DNA of 40,985 bases from Burkholderiales bacterium RIFCSPLOWO2_12_FULL_61_40 (GTDB lineage Bacteria; Pseudomonadota; Gammaproteobacteria; Burkholderiales; Burkholderiaceae_C): assembly GCA_001770935.1 (NCBI GenBank), contig MESI01000026.1, positions 1 through 40,985 on the forward strand, given 5' to 3'. The notes under the pieces were generated by a model. That model worked only from the letters and a program-made list of their open reading frames with translations. It made no database searches and was not told the DNA's origin. Shown here piece after piece: positions 23,937 to 31,851 of this stretch. The translations under genes and the position numbers were made by a program. Each line of letters opens with the position of its first letter. Position 1 is the stretch's first letter.

Positions 23937-24698
23937 ATGTGGTCCATTATTTTTCTTGCAATTGCAACCGGCATTGGCGGCTTTGGCGTGGCTACGCATA
24001 TTCCTCCAGTAGAGCGGCCTGCCGAACAGTTCGATTTGCCGATGGTGATGACCGGCGGGGGCACGCCACCGCAGCCGGTGGACATAGAGCCGTTCTCCGT
24101 AGCCAAGTTTCGCAACATCGTGCACCAGGCCTATGACTACAGTTGCGGTTCTGCGGCGCTGGTGACCGTGCTTAACAACTATCTCGGCTTGACTGTCACC
24201 GAGCAAGATGCCATGGAAGGCATGCTGGCGCACGGCGAGAGCGAAAAAATTGTCGCCCGGCGCGGATTTTCCTTGCTTGACATGAAGCGCTACGTCATCA
24301 CGCTGGGTGTCGATGCCAATGGATTTCGCGGCGAGATGTCCGACCTGGCAGAACTGCAAACCCCGGCCATCGTTCCGATTGACTATGCCGGTTTTAAGCA
24401 TTTTGTGGTTTTTCGGGGCATCCGCGAGGGCAAAGTCTATATCGCCGACCCTTCGGCGGGGCATGTGGTGTTTTCGGTCGAAGAGTTCGCAACCCTGTGG
24501 GACCGCAATACCCTGTTTCTCCTGACTCCCCCCAAAGACAAGCCCCCGCTCACGCGCCTTTCGCTCGGCGAACAGGAGCTGGGCGTCATGGATGGCGACC
24601 TGATCCGTTCTGAGGCAGTTTTGCCTCGGCTCGACCCTACCGAGGCGCTGCAGCGTGCTGTGCAGTCCAACTTCGGCAATTTTTCCCTCCGCAAATAG
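23937..24698 (+). CDS. Periplasmic C39-family cysteine peptidase (FilB-like)
   Basis: A 253-residue protein with an N-terminal signal/anchor segment (1-20, IIFLAIATGIGGFGVA). The C39 fold covers about 55-190: oxyanion Q64 and catalytic C70 (QAYDYSCGSAALVTVLNNYL), H155 (GFKHFVVFRG) and D171 (YIADPSAGH). All catalytic residues are present. C39 peptidases cleave leader peptides after double-Gly-type sites in bacteriocin export; here there is no ABC transporter fused, so it acts free in the periplasm. As far as I recall, Acinetobacter fil loci contain such a peptidase (FilB). The motif shared by the secreted proteins has the L-7/V-4/G-2 spacing of a C39 leader, so they are candidate substrates. 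Confidence 0.85.
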   Translation: MWSIIFLAIATGIGGFGVATHIPPVERPAEQFDLPMVMTGGGTPPQPVDIEPFSVAKFRNIVHQAYDYSCGSAALVTVLNNYLGLTVTEQDAMEGMLAHGESEKIVARRGFSLLDMKRYVITLGVDANGFRGEMSDLAELQTPAIVPIDYAGFKHFVVFRGIREGKVYIADPSAGHVVFSVEEFATLWDRNTLFLLTPPKDKPPLTRLSLGEQELGVMDGDLIRSEAVLPRLDPTEALQRAVQSNFGNFSLRK

Positions 24699-24719
24699 CA
24701 ATTGATTCAGCGACCCGAT

Positions 24720-25778
24720 ATGAAGATCCACACGACACCCCTCTTCCTCCAACGCCAGCGCACGACATTGATGAGCGTTGGCGTATTCAGCCTCATCACC
24801 GTGCTCGGCGCCATGGCTCCGGCCCAGGCCTATGCACAGGAAGCAAGCGCCGATACCGCCCGGGAGGCCTTGGGAAAAAAGGAAGGCGATGCGGACAGTG
24901 CCACGCTGTTAAAGGAAACCTTGTCCTCCACCAACAAACAGTACTCGCTGCTGCGCGAAGGCAAGCACGCACTCACGTATGACCTCACGTATTCCTATAT
25001 CGGCCAGCAACTGATTGACGCGACCTTTGCGGACTCCAAACTCACCAGCTTCGCCATTCAAAATACGCGGGGCCATACCATTACCAATACGTTTTCGGCG
25101 GACTATGGACTCAAGGACAACCTGACTGTCAACCTGACGGTCCCGGTGGTCAGCAAATATTCGCAATCCAATACCAGCGACGACGTGTTGCATGGTGTTG
25201 GCGATATGTCCGTTGGTGCGCGTTTCCAGCCTTTTCCGCTCAATCGGGCCTGGCCTTCCATCACGGTGAGCGCAACGGCCCGGCTCCCGACTGGGCGCAG
25301 TCCGTTTCAGGTGATTGAAGGGCAAGGACTTTCCACGGGTTCCGGTTATGCCAGCGGCACCTTCGGAGTGAATCTGTCCAAGGTGATCGATCCCGTGGCG
25401 ATTTTTGGCTCTGTCAGCGCGACGTTTGCACTCCCGGCGAAAAATCTGGACCAAAAAAGCAATGGCAACACCTTGTACGAGGTGACGCCTGGACAGACCT
25501 TCGGTTTCGGCGTGGGCTTTGCCTATGCCATGTCCTACAACATCACCACCACACTGTCATTTCAGGAATCCATCTCTGGTGGCACCCGTTTGAACTACAT
25601 CGATGCGACAGGCAAGGCGCTTGAAAACAAGACCGCCAGCCAGACCTCCGCCATGATGAACCTGGGCTTGGGCGTGCGAACGTCGCCGTTGACCACCATG
25701 AATTTCGCGGTGGGTATCGGCCTGACCCCGGACAGCCCGGACTTCACCTTCGGCATGAACATGCCACTCAACTTCTAA
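24720..25778 (+). CDS. Outer-membrane beta-barrel, MetA-like/transporter type
   Basis: A 352-residue protein. A signal peptide lies at about residues 17-40 (LMSVGVFSLITVLGAMAPAQ, AYAQ), with an unusually long n-region, so ATG 24771 (MSVGVF) is a possible start. The mature protein is made of alternating amphipathic strands (HALTYDLTYSYIGQQLIDA, NTFSADYGLKDNLTVNLTVP, GVGDMSVGARFQPFPL, GFGVGFAYAMSYNITTTLSF) and ends DFTFGMNMPLNF with a terminal F. The pattern is that of the phenol-degradation MetA-like outer membrane family. In the cluster it would be one of two outer-membrane channels (compare FilC). Confidence 0.75.
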   Translation: MKIHTTPLFLQRQRTTLMSVGVFSLITVLGAMAPAQAYAQEASADTAREALGKKEGDADSATLLKETLSSTNKQYSLLREGKHALTYDLTYSYIGQQLIDATFADSKLTSFAIQNTRGHTITNTFSADYGLKDNLTVNLTVPVVSKYSQSNTSDDVLHGVGDMSVGARFQPFPLNRAWPSITVSATARLPTGRSPFQVIEGQGLSTGSGYASGTFGVNLSKVIDPVAIFGSVSATFALPAKNLDQKSNGNTLYEVTPGQTFGFGVGFAYAMSYNITTTLSFQESISGGTRLNYIDATGKALENKTASQTSAMMNLGLGVRTSPLTTMNFAVGIGLTPDSPDFTFGMNMPLNF

Positions 25779-25782
25779 GTTC

Positions 25783-27420
25783 ATGGTGATGCCGTGCAAC
25801 GTATCTCGCGCCAGGTCCCACGGGTCCCGCGCGTTGGCCGCAGGCACCGTGCTTGCGGGCCTGTTGGGCGTGTCCCTGCAAGCCCGCGCTGCGCTGTCTG
25901 AAAATTTGGGCACCAGTGTGACGGCCATGTCTCTGGGCAATGCTGTCACGGCGGACCCGCCCGGTTTGGACGCCATTCACTTCAATCCTGCGGGGCTGAC
26001 GCGCATGAAGGGCAGGTGGATATCAAACTCCGCCTTTGCCGCAACGATGTCGCCCAAAGCCAGTTTCACCGCGCCAGAGGGGTTTGATGTGGGGGGCTGG
26101 AAAGACGATCCCGTGGCCGGCACCACCACGGGGGATGTCAGCGCTGCGGTGTACCTGCCGGGTATTGGCCCCCTCCATGCGCCGCTGCCTGCGGCGGTGG
26201 GTGGTAGCCTGGCCCTGAGCTACAACGCGCCGGGTTCACCCTGGACCTTTGCCACCGGTGCTTACGTGACGCAGGGTGTGGGTTTTAACCGCACCGATGA
26301 AGATGACCCTGCGCGGTTTGATGGCCGCAAGGTGATCATGCAGCGGCTGGTCTATATGGCGCCATCGGTGGGCTACAAGGCCACCGACACACTGAGCTTT
26401 GGTGTGTCTGTTCCGATTGCGCACCAGGGTTTTGCGCTGGACACCGACATGCGCATGCCCAACCAGATGCTGGGCATTGTGGGCAAGTTGCAGGATGCCT
26501 GGTGTGGCGACAATGGCAACGCCCTGGACGCTTTTTTCATGGGCCTGTGCGGTGGTGGCCAGGAGGGGCGGCTGCGCCCCTTCAACAAGGTAGCCTCGGC
26601 CAGTTTTGACGCCACCGCACCCATGGACCCCACGGTCAATCTGGGTGTCTTGTGGGAGCCCAGTGAGAGATTTTCCATAGGTGCGGTGTACCAGGGCGGT
26701 TCCGATACCTTGCTGACCGGGCGCTATACCTTTCGCGCAGAGCCCATGCTGGATAAATTTGCGCAAGGCATGTACGCCAGTTTGCTCGGTCCGATTGCAG
26801 CCTCCGTGGTAGGCCTTCCCACGTCGATTCCGGCAGAGCAGACAGGTCACATGACCATGCGCCTGCCCTTTGTGGAGCATGTGCAGGTGGGGGTCAAGGT
26901 CAAGCCGACCAAGAGCCTGCAGATCAACCTGGACGCGGGCTGGAGCAACTGGGAGAAGTGGGACAAGCTCACCATGCAGTTTGACCAGCCCATCAAACTG
27001 CTGGAGATGGCGCGCATGTTCGGGTTGACGGACCCCAGCAAGCTGACCTTGAAGCGGGGCTACCGCAACACCATCAGTTACGGCCTTGGCCTGCAATTCC
27101 AGGCCACTGACGCGCTGACCTTGCGTGCAGGGTATGAGCTTCGGCCGTCGTCCATTCCCAGCTCCGCCCTGGACCTGATTGCACCCTTGCCAGACATGGC
27201 GGTCAAGAGTCTGGGGCTGGGTTACGTGACCAAGGGCGGGCTGCACATTGATGTCGCCGCCAGTTACGCCGAAGGCCACTTCAGTGTGCCGGCCAACAGC
27301 AGTTGCAATATGAACTGCAGCGGCTTCCTCGACGCGATCTACAACCCCTACGGGGGGCTGGATGTGGCCGGGAGCATTCGTATTCGCTATTTCGGCGTTC
27401 AACTCACCCATGTTTTTTAA
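25783..27420 (+). CDS. FadL/OmpP1-family outer membrane protein
   Basis: A 545-residue protein with a signal peptide (LAAGTVLAGLLGVSLQARA, then ALSENLGTSVTAMSLGNAVT). ADPPGLDAIHFNPAGLTRMK is the N-terminal hatch signature of the FadL/TodX/OmpP1 family, whose members take hydrophobic compounds through a 14-strand barrel. Later strands include NLGVLWEPSERFSIGAVYQG, VQVGVKVKPTKSLQINLDAG and the last strand RIRYFGVQLTHVF, ending in F. It is longer than E. coli FadL (446 residues), with a Cys-containing loop (CGDNGNALDAFFMGLCGGGQ). It starts 4 bases after the preceding barrel gene. In fil loci a FadL-like protein holds this position (FilD as I recall). Confidence 0.88.
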   Translation: MVMPCNVSRARSHGSRALAAGTVLAGLLGVSLQARAALSENLGTSVTAMSLGNAVTADPPGLDAIHFNPAGLTRMKGRWISNSAFAATMSPKASFTAPEGFDVGGWKDDPVAGTTTGDVSAAVYLPGIGPLHAPLPAAVGGSLALSYNAPGSPWTFATGAYVTQGVGFNRTDEDDPARFDGRKVIMQRLVYMAPSVGYKATDTLSFGVSVPIAHQGFALDTDMRMPNQMLGIVGKLQDAWCGDNGNALDAFFMGLCGGGQEGRLRPFNKVASASFDATAPMDPTVNLGVLWEPSERFSIGAVYQGGSDTLLTGRYTFRAEPMLDKFAQGMYASLLGPIAASVVGLPTSIPAEQTGHMTMRLPFVEHVQVGVKVKPTKSLQINLDAGWSNWEKWDKLTMQFDQPIKLLEMARMFGLTDPSKLTLKRGYRNTISYGLGLQFQATDALTLRAGYELRPSSIPSSALDLIAPLPDMAVKSLGLGYVTKGGLHIDVAASYAEGHFSVPANSSCNMNCSGFLDAIYNPYGGLDVAGSIRIRYFGVQLTHVF

Positions 27421-27433
27421 GGGACGAAAGACC

Positions 27434-27982
27434 ATGAAACAGACAGCTACCGTTATTGCACTGACCGCCTTTTTTTTGGCAGGTGCCAACCCCGTCCATG
27501 CAGAGAAATCACAAGAGACCAAAGAGGCCCTGGCCCAACGGGTCCTGGCGCTGTGGCACATCGAAGACACGGCCATCACCATGGCGCAACGCCCGGCCAC
27601 GAGCGCGTTATTGCAAGCGCGGGTGGCACTGCAGGGGCGTGTGAGTGCAAAAAAGCAGGAGGCCGCGCTCAAGTCCATCGTTGACAATGTTCAGAAGTAC
27701 ATCGACGAAACCACGCCCATCGTGAAAGCCGAGAGCCTGCGACTGAAGGAGCCGACGTTGGCGCCTTTGCTGCAGCAGAATTTCAGCGAGGAGGAACTGC
27801 AACAGCTGATCGCCCTGTTCGAGTCGCCGGTGAAGAAAAAATTTGAGGCCCTGGTTCCGCAGTTTGAACGCGCCTTTGGCGAAAAAGTGGCGGAAAACAG
27901 CCGTGGTGAGGTGGACCCCAGGATTGCGGCCCTCTCCAAGGAAATAGGCGTGAAGATGCGTGCAGCGATCATGTCGCCCTGA
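27434..27982 (+). CDS. Secreted DUF2059-domain protein
   Basis: A 182-residue periplasmic protein with a signal peptide (1-22, TVIALTAFFLAGANPVHA). The mature part is helical. The segment LAPLLQQNFSEEELQQLIAL, FESPVKKKFEAL is the DUF2059 hallmark. Its role is unknown; family members are often encoded beside outer-membrane and secretion genes. ATG 27434 starts the signal, 13 bases after the FadL stop, with GGGACG-type purines upstream. It probably has a chaperone-like or structural job in the periplasm, by context only. Confidence 0.82.
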   Translation: MKQTATVIALTAFFLAGANPVHAEKSQETKEALAQRVLALWHIEDTAITMAQRPATSALLQARVALQGRVSAKKQEAALKSIVDNVQKYIDETTPIVKAESLRLKEPTLAPLLQQNFSEEELQQLIALFESPVKKKFEALVPQFERAFGEKVAENSRGEVDPRIAALSKEIGVKMRAAIMSP

Positions 27983-28074
27983 TGCAATGGGCTGGTATGC
28001 GTTAGCGCAATCAGCCATGCCTACAGCAAATTCACAATGAAAACCGGACAACCTCAGCCCGCAAAGGAGCCGCT

Positions 28075-28767
28075 ATGAGCTGGTTAAAAAACTACCAGGC
28101 GAAAACGCAACTCGGTCAGATTCTTCTCAAGAAGCGGCTTATCTCGCAAGAACAGTTGGCCAGCGCGATCGCCCACCAGGCCAGCACCGGAAAACGTCTG
28201 GGTGACATTCTTGCCGAGTGGAATGTCATCTCGGAGCAGCACATCCTGGGTGCCTTGCGCGCACAGCGCAATTTTCGCTTGGCTGCGGCCATTGCGACCG
28301 CTTTGTTGTCTCCGCTGCAGACTTATGCCGCATCGCCCGTGGCCTCTTCGGAAATCAGCCAGCACCATGTGGCGGATACGCACCGTAGTCATCTGGTGCC
28401 CATGACCGAAGAAGATCTGCAGGGGGTCTCGGCGCAGGGGATTGATAACACCTTGATGGAGATCATTTCCACAAATGCCAAAGGCAATGACGGCAAGGTG
28501 GTGCTCTCCGACCTGGTGAAGTTGATGGTGCCGGTTTTGGGTTTCCTGGACTCGGAGAGAAGCATGAAGGACGTGGTCTACGATGCCTCCAAGGCGAGTG
28601 CCATTGTCAATCCGGATGGCTCCGTCTCACTGAGCCTGCCCAGTTCCATTGGTGAGCTGTCATTTAAAAATATCCGGCCCCGCGGTTCCGACGGTCCCAG
28701 TTTTGGCAGCATCACGCTGAGCAAGATTGAGTTCAATAACACGACCATCACCTTGTCTAGGCACTGA
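28075..28767 (+). CDS. MshEN-type c-di-GMP-binding domain joined to an exported cluster-motif domain
   Basis: A 230-residue protein of unusual build. Residues 12-35 and 41-64 form two tandem 24-residue MshEN motifs separated by five residues (QLGQILLKKRLISQEQLASA... and RLGDILAEWNVISEQHILGA...), the layout that binds c-di-GMP in MshE/GspE-type ATPases. The Gly at motif position 10 is replaced in both (R, N). A hydrophobic segment follows (69-86, LAAAIATALLSPLQTYAA), then an exported part with SHLVPMTEEDLQGVSAQGID, a variant of the cluster motif, and beta-rich sequence. It has no ATPase domain. It probably spans the inner membrane with MshEN inside. AAAGGAG precedes ATG 28075. Confidence 0.72.
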   Translation: MSWLKNYQAKTQLGQILLKKRLISQEQLASAIAHQASTGKRLGDILAEWNVISEQHILGALRAQRNFRLAAAIATALLSPLQTYAASPVASSEISQHHVADTHRSHLVPMTEEDLQGVSAQGIDNTLMEIISTNAKGNDGKVVLSDLVKLMVPVLGFLDSERSMKDVVYDASKASAIVNPDGSVSLSLPSSIGELSFKNIRPRGSDGPSFGSITLSKIEFNNTTITLSRH

Positions 28768-28769
28768 TT

Positions 28770-28919
28770 CCGCTATTGCTCCGGCCCGATGAAGTATTAA
28801 GCCGCGTAGCGCACGCGGCGGTCCTGGAAGTAGCCGATAACCCGCTCCTCGGGGTTGAGTTGAGGGCTGTAGCTGGGCAGATAAAACAGCTCAATTTGCG
28901 CGCGTCGCTCGGCCACCCA
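28770..28919 (-). mobile_element. IS630-type transposase 3' end fragment, left copy
   Basis: On the minus strand it encodes WVAERRAQIELFYLPSYSPQ, LNPEERVIGYFQDRRVRYAA and a stop. This is the DDE-domain end of IS630-family transposases; the SYSPQLNPEE stretch holds the last catalytic acid. The 150 bases are the exact reverse complement of 29775-29924. The rest of the element is missing. Confidence 0.85.
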
Positions 28920-29044
28920 CGGAAGACCGGGACTCAAATGGCGTTCAATAACCATTCCCGTTTTTAAATCCAACTTGCTACGAAATTAAGAGCTGTTCAC
29001 GCATACCAGACGATGGCTACAGGCTGTTTTATTATAAATTTCTG

Positions 29045-29090
29045 GGCCATTAAGCACCGTGCTAAGCAGCTACAGCTTGAAACGCATATC
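29045..29090 (-). repeat. 50-bp dispersed repeat, copy f (diverged)
   Basis: On the minus strand: TATGCGTTTCAAGCTGTAGC, TGCTTAGCACGGTGCTTAAT, GGCC. The core TAGCTGCTTAGCAC differs from the consensus by one base; the first half is diverged. It stands 20 bases before the TumE-like start. Confidence 0.55.
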
Positions 29091-29110
29091 AACGCGTGAT
29101 AAGCTTTGGC

Positions 29111-29416
29111 ATGAATTCACAAGAATCAACGGCAACAGGTTTGGACTACCTGCTCGGCTTGGACGGCAACATCGAATTTCAAAACGATGATGGCTATTGG
29201 GTCAAGATGGATGTTGCACGCGTAGCCGTAACGCCTGAGAGGCCACATGGCATCAAGTACAGCCTGACCTTGCATGTCGGCAAGAAGTACCCCTACGATC
29301 ACAAGCACCGTCACGTCACAGACGGCGGCGTGCTTTATGAATTCGATACGGCCTATCAGTTGGTCAGTGATTTTTATGCCGAAGTGGATCGCGTTTTGAA
29401 AGAGGTATCACAATGA
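29111..29416 (+). CDS. TumE-like toxin (DUF6516)
   Basis: A 101-residue protein. LDYLLGLDGNIEFQNDDGYW, VKMDVARVAVTPERPHGIKY, SLTLHVGKKYPYDHKHRHV and a YEFDTAYQLVSDFYAEVDRV tail match the DUF6516/TumE family of toxin-antitoxin toxins. ATG 29111 is used; a GTG at 29096 in frame is possible. The stop overlaps the antitoxin ATG (ATGA), the usual toxin-first order for this family. The biochemical target is not known to me. The pair sits between two inverted IS630 fragments, so it probably arrived or moves as a unit. Confidence 0.8.
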   Translation: MNSQESTATGLDYLLGLDGNIEFQNDDGYWVKMDVARVAVTPERPHGIKYSLTLHVGKKYPYDHKHRHVTDGGVLYEFDTAYQLVSDFYAEVDRVLKEVSQ

Positions 29417-29766
29417 ATAAAGTATTGAAAGTAGGCATTGCAACAGTGCAAGAGCAACGGGCGCGGTCTCTGGCTATTGCCGCCGGAACGCGCACACGCG
29501 ATGCTGAGGAACCCAATGTGTGGTTCCCCTCCGTCACCGCAATGGCGCGGGTTTTGTCTGACGAAAACATGGCTTTGCTCAAAGTGGTGCGTGACCAACA
29601 GCCTGACTCGATGGATGCCTTGGCGAAAGTGGTTGGCAAGCACGCGCCCAATGTGTCGCGCTCGCTGCACACCATGGCTGAGTTTGGGCTGGTTAAATTC
29701 ATCAAAAATGGCCGTACCGTGATGCCACAGGCAACCTTCGAGCATTTGTCAGTCCAGTTTTGTTGA
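29413..29766 (+). CDS. TumA-like HTH antitoxin (HVO_A0114/MarR-like)
   Basis: A 117-residue DNA-binding protein. The winged-helix region covers about residues 48-105 (ENMALLKVVRDQQPDSMDAL, AKVVGKHAPNVSRSLHTMAE, FGLVKFIKNGRTVMPQ). FPSVTAMARVLSDENMALLK is typical for antitoxins beside DUF6516 toxins. It overlaps the toxin gene by 4 bases and presumably autoregulates the operon. The last residues (EHLSVQFC) lie at the edge of the right IS630 fragment, so the C-terminus may have been slightly altered by the insertion; the length is nevertheless near that of relatives. Confidence 0.82.
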   Translation: MNKVLKVGIATVQEQRARSLAIAAGTRTRDAEEPNVWFPSVTAMARVLSDENMALLKVVRDQQPDSMDALAKVVGKHAPNVSRSLHTMAEFGLVKFIKNGRTVMPQATFEHLSVQFC

Positions 29767-29774
29767 GCCTGGTC

Positions 29775-29924
29775 TGGGTGGCCGAGCGACGCGCGCAAAT
29801 TGAGCTGTTTTATCTGCCCAGCTACAGCCCTCAACTCAACCCCGAGGAGCGGGTTATCGGCTACTTCCAGGACCGCCGCGTGCGCTACGCGGCTTAATAC
29901 TTCATCGGGCCGGAGCAATAGCGG
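29775..29924 (+). mobile_element. IS630-type transposase 3' end fragment, right copy
   Basis: Encodes the same WVAERRAQIELFYLPSYSPQ... end as the left copy, here on the plus strand, exact over 150 bases. The reading frame has no start; the rest of the element is absent. The copies diverge at once outside 29775 and 29924. Confidence 0.85.
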
Positions 29925-29950
29925 GAGGTGGCATAGACACGCGCAGTCGG

Positions 29951-30571
29951 CTACGCCACGTACAGCAGCATGAACATGAAGTGGCAAAGACTGCCACCCA
30001 GCACAAAAACATGCCAGATGCCGTGGTAATGCTTGACACGGTTGCCGTTGACATAAAAGTAGATGCCGCTGCTGTAGACCAGGCCCCCCGCCACCAGCCA
30101 GGCCAGGCCCGCCGCCGACATGGCGAGCGTGAGCGGGTGGATGGCAACCACCACCATCCAGCCCATCAGCACATAAAGAAGCATCGACAGCCGACGTGTG
30201 TAGCGGCCCAGGATCAACTCCTGTGCAATGCCAAACAGCGCCAAGCCCCAACTCCAGGCCAGCAAGGTCCATCCCAAAGGGCCACGCAGGGTGACCAGTG
30301 CCAGGGGCGTGTAGCTTCCGGCAATCAGCAGGTAGATGGCGTTGTGGTCAAGTTTTTGCAAAATCGCCTTGACGCGCGGTTGTTTCACGCCATGGAAGAG
30401 GGTGGAAGAACAGTACAGCAGCACCAGGGTTGCGCCGTAGATGCTGAAGCTCAGTATTTTCCACGGGTCGCCCTGGACGATGGCCAAGGTGACCAGAATG
30501 GACAGGCCGGCGATGGCCAGCGCCGAGCCAATGAGATGGGTGACGGTATTGAGGATTTCGCCGTGGTACAC
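29951..30571 (-). CDS. trhA: PAQR family membrane homeostasis protein (hemolysin III type)
   Basis: A 206-residue, seven-TM protein of the PAQR/hemolysin-III family. Family landmarks: GEILNTVTHLIGSALAIAGL, the metal-site SSTLFHGVK (Ser/His) and DHNAIYLLIAGSYTP (Asp), and the last-helix pair HYHGIWHVFVLGGSLCHFMF (His/His). Members sense or adjust membrane lipid composition; in bacteria the TrhA name is used. It starts with GTG 30571, with AAAGGA 6-7 bases upstream. It is 20 bases downstream of the alpha/beta hydrolase and probably in one operon with it and the acyltransferase, a lipid-related set. Confidence 0.93.
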   Translation of the reverse strand: MYHGEILNTVTHLIGSALAIAGLSILVTLAIVQGDPWKILSFSIYGATLVLLYCSSTLFHGVKQPRVKAILQKLDHNAIYLLIAGSYTPLALVTLRGPLGWTLLAWSWGLALFGIAQELILGRYTRRLSMLLYVLMGWMVVVAIHPLTLAMSAAGLAWLVAGGLVYSSGIYFYVNGNRVKHYHGIWHVFVLGGSLCHFMFMLLYVA

Positions 30572-30591
30572 AAGGGTTCCTTTGGTGGGGC

Positions 30592-31845
30592 CTATTTTTC
30601 AGCGGGCTGGGCCATCCAGGTTTGCAGTTGTTCGCACACTGCTTTGCTTTCCAGAAGTCCCAGGTGGGTCGTTCCATAAAAGACGCGTTGGCGTTCCTGG
30701 GGAATGTCCAGTGCCCGTTGCCTGTCACGGTGTTGCCCCAGCGCACTTTTCAGGGGGACCAAACCGTCACCCACCAGATTGCCGCTCAACTCGCCATGTT
30801 CTTTGGCAATCATGGCCGCGATGGCATAACACTGCACATTACTAGGTAATTTCTGGGGCTTTCTTGGATCGGCTGCGGGAGCAAAGCGGTCGCGGCCGAC
30901 CCAGTCTTCGTCAAGCAGGTTGCCATGGCGCAGGTCGGTTGTGCCAGCGCTACGAATTTTTCCCAGGCGGGACAGGGCTTGCGAATACGGACTGGCCTCC
31001 AGCGCAACGTCCACCCAGTTGCCGGCACGCTCCACCATGGAGCCGTGGTGGGGCGTGCCAACAAACAGCAGTTTGCGTACCTGGCGCAGCCAGCTGTGCT
31101 GGGCCTGGGCACCGTAATAAAAGGCGCTACGCGCCACCAGGCCGCCCATGCTGTAGCCCACCAGGCATACCTCCTGCACCGGAACCGGCCATGCAGCCAC
31201 CAGCTCTTCCAGCAGGTTGGCAAATGTGCGGCCATTTTGGGAGATATGCAGACCGGTGTTGTAGCGGATGTACATCGGCGTGTAACCCAGGGCGGCGGCC
31301 AAGGCCTCGCCGTGGTTGTGGCCGTGGCGGGTCCACTGCAATTCATTCATGCAATGGCCATGCAGCAGGACCAGAATTTTGCCCTGCGCTTGCGGCAGCG
31401 CACTTTCCAGAGACGCTTGGGAGAGTTCAAGTACCTCACCGCCATGGCGAAAAGCCATGGTGATCGTGAGCGGGTTGTTGTGGGTGCGCATGTGGTCTCC
31501 CAGCACCCCATTCAATACCGAAATAATCGCCGCCCGCTCGCTGGAGGAGTTGACGTGGTCCAGCTCGGGCCGCAGGCGTTCCAGTGCCGCGTCCAGTCCA
31601 CCCCCCACCTGCTTGGTGATGCTTCGGATGGCGCTGTAGACCAGTCCGCTGGTTTTTTGCAAAACGGTGTAAACCGCCCCATGCACAGCGCCTGCGGGTG
31701 CTGCGTTTGCGGTGCCAAAGGGCAGGGGGAGGCGCAATATGTTGTGGTGCATGGCTTCCACCAGGTCGGTGACGCCCAAGGTGGCCTCCACGGCCAATTG
31801 GCTGTAGCCATGGATATCTGAAAGATGGATGTGTGTTTTTTTCAT
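30592..31845 (-). CDS. Alpha/beta hydrolase, lipase-like
   Basis: A 417-residue hydrolase. The N-terminal ~150 residues are helical and of unknown role. The alpha/beta core starts with KILVLLHGHCMNELQW (oxyanion HG), nucleophile S232 in LVGYSMGGLVARSAFYY, then VGTPHHGSMVERAGNW. The likely acid is in LVGDGLVPLKSAL and the His in GTTHLGLLES. The GTPHHGS wording is that of PGAP1/triacylglycerol-lipase-type enzymes. No signal peptide is seen, so it is cytoplasmic or membrane associated. It starts 6 bases after the acyltransferase stop; substrates are probably lipids or esters, by context. Confidence 0.88.
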   Translation of the reverse strand: MKKTHIHLSDIHGYSQLAVEATLGVTDLVEAMHHNILRLPLPFGTANAAPAGAVHGAVYTVLQKTSGLVYSAIRSITKQVGGGLDAALERLRPELDHVNSSSERAAIISVLNGVLGDHMRTHNNPLTITMAFRHGGEVLELSQASLESALPQAQGKILVLLHGHCMNELQWTRHGHNHGEALAAALGYTPMYIRYNTGLHISQNGRTFANLLEELVAAWPVPVQEVCLVGYSMGGLVARSAFYYGAQAQHSWLRQVRKLLFVGTPHHGSMVERAGNWVDVALEASPYSQALSRLGKIRSAGTTDLRHGNLLDEDWVGRDRFAPAADPRKPQKLPSNVQCYAIAAMIAKEHGELSGNLVGDGLVPLKSALGQHRDRQRALDIPQERQRVFYGTTHLGLLESKAVCEQLQTWMAQPAEK

Positions 31846-31851
31846 GTCATT

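Larger units (their letters stand above)
28768..29110. other. 343-base gap: IS630 remnant, AT-rich stretch and repeat copy
   Basis: It contains the minus-strand IS630 end fragment (28770-28919), then about 125 AT-rich bases without an ORF of merit, then dispersed repeat copy f (29045-29090) just before the toxin gene. No promoter is obvious, although the AT-rich part (28980-29045) is the natural place for the toxin-antitoxin promoter. Confidence 0.6.

Noticed and set aside
26236..27687. 483-codon minus-strand frame opposite the FadL-type gene
   Set aside because: Shadow of the FadL/OmpP1 and DUF2059 genes; no recognisable domain.
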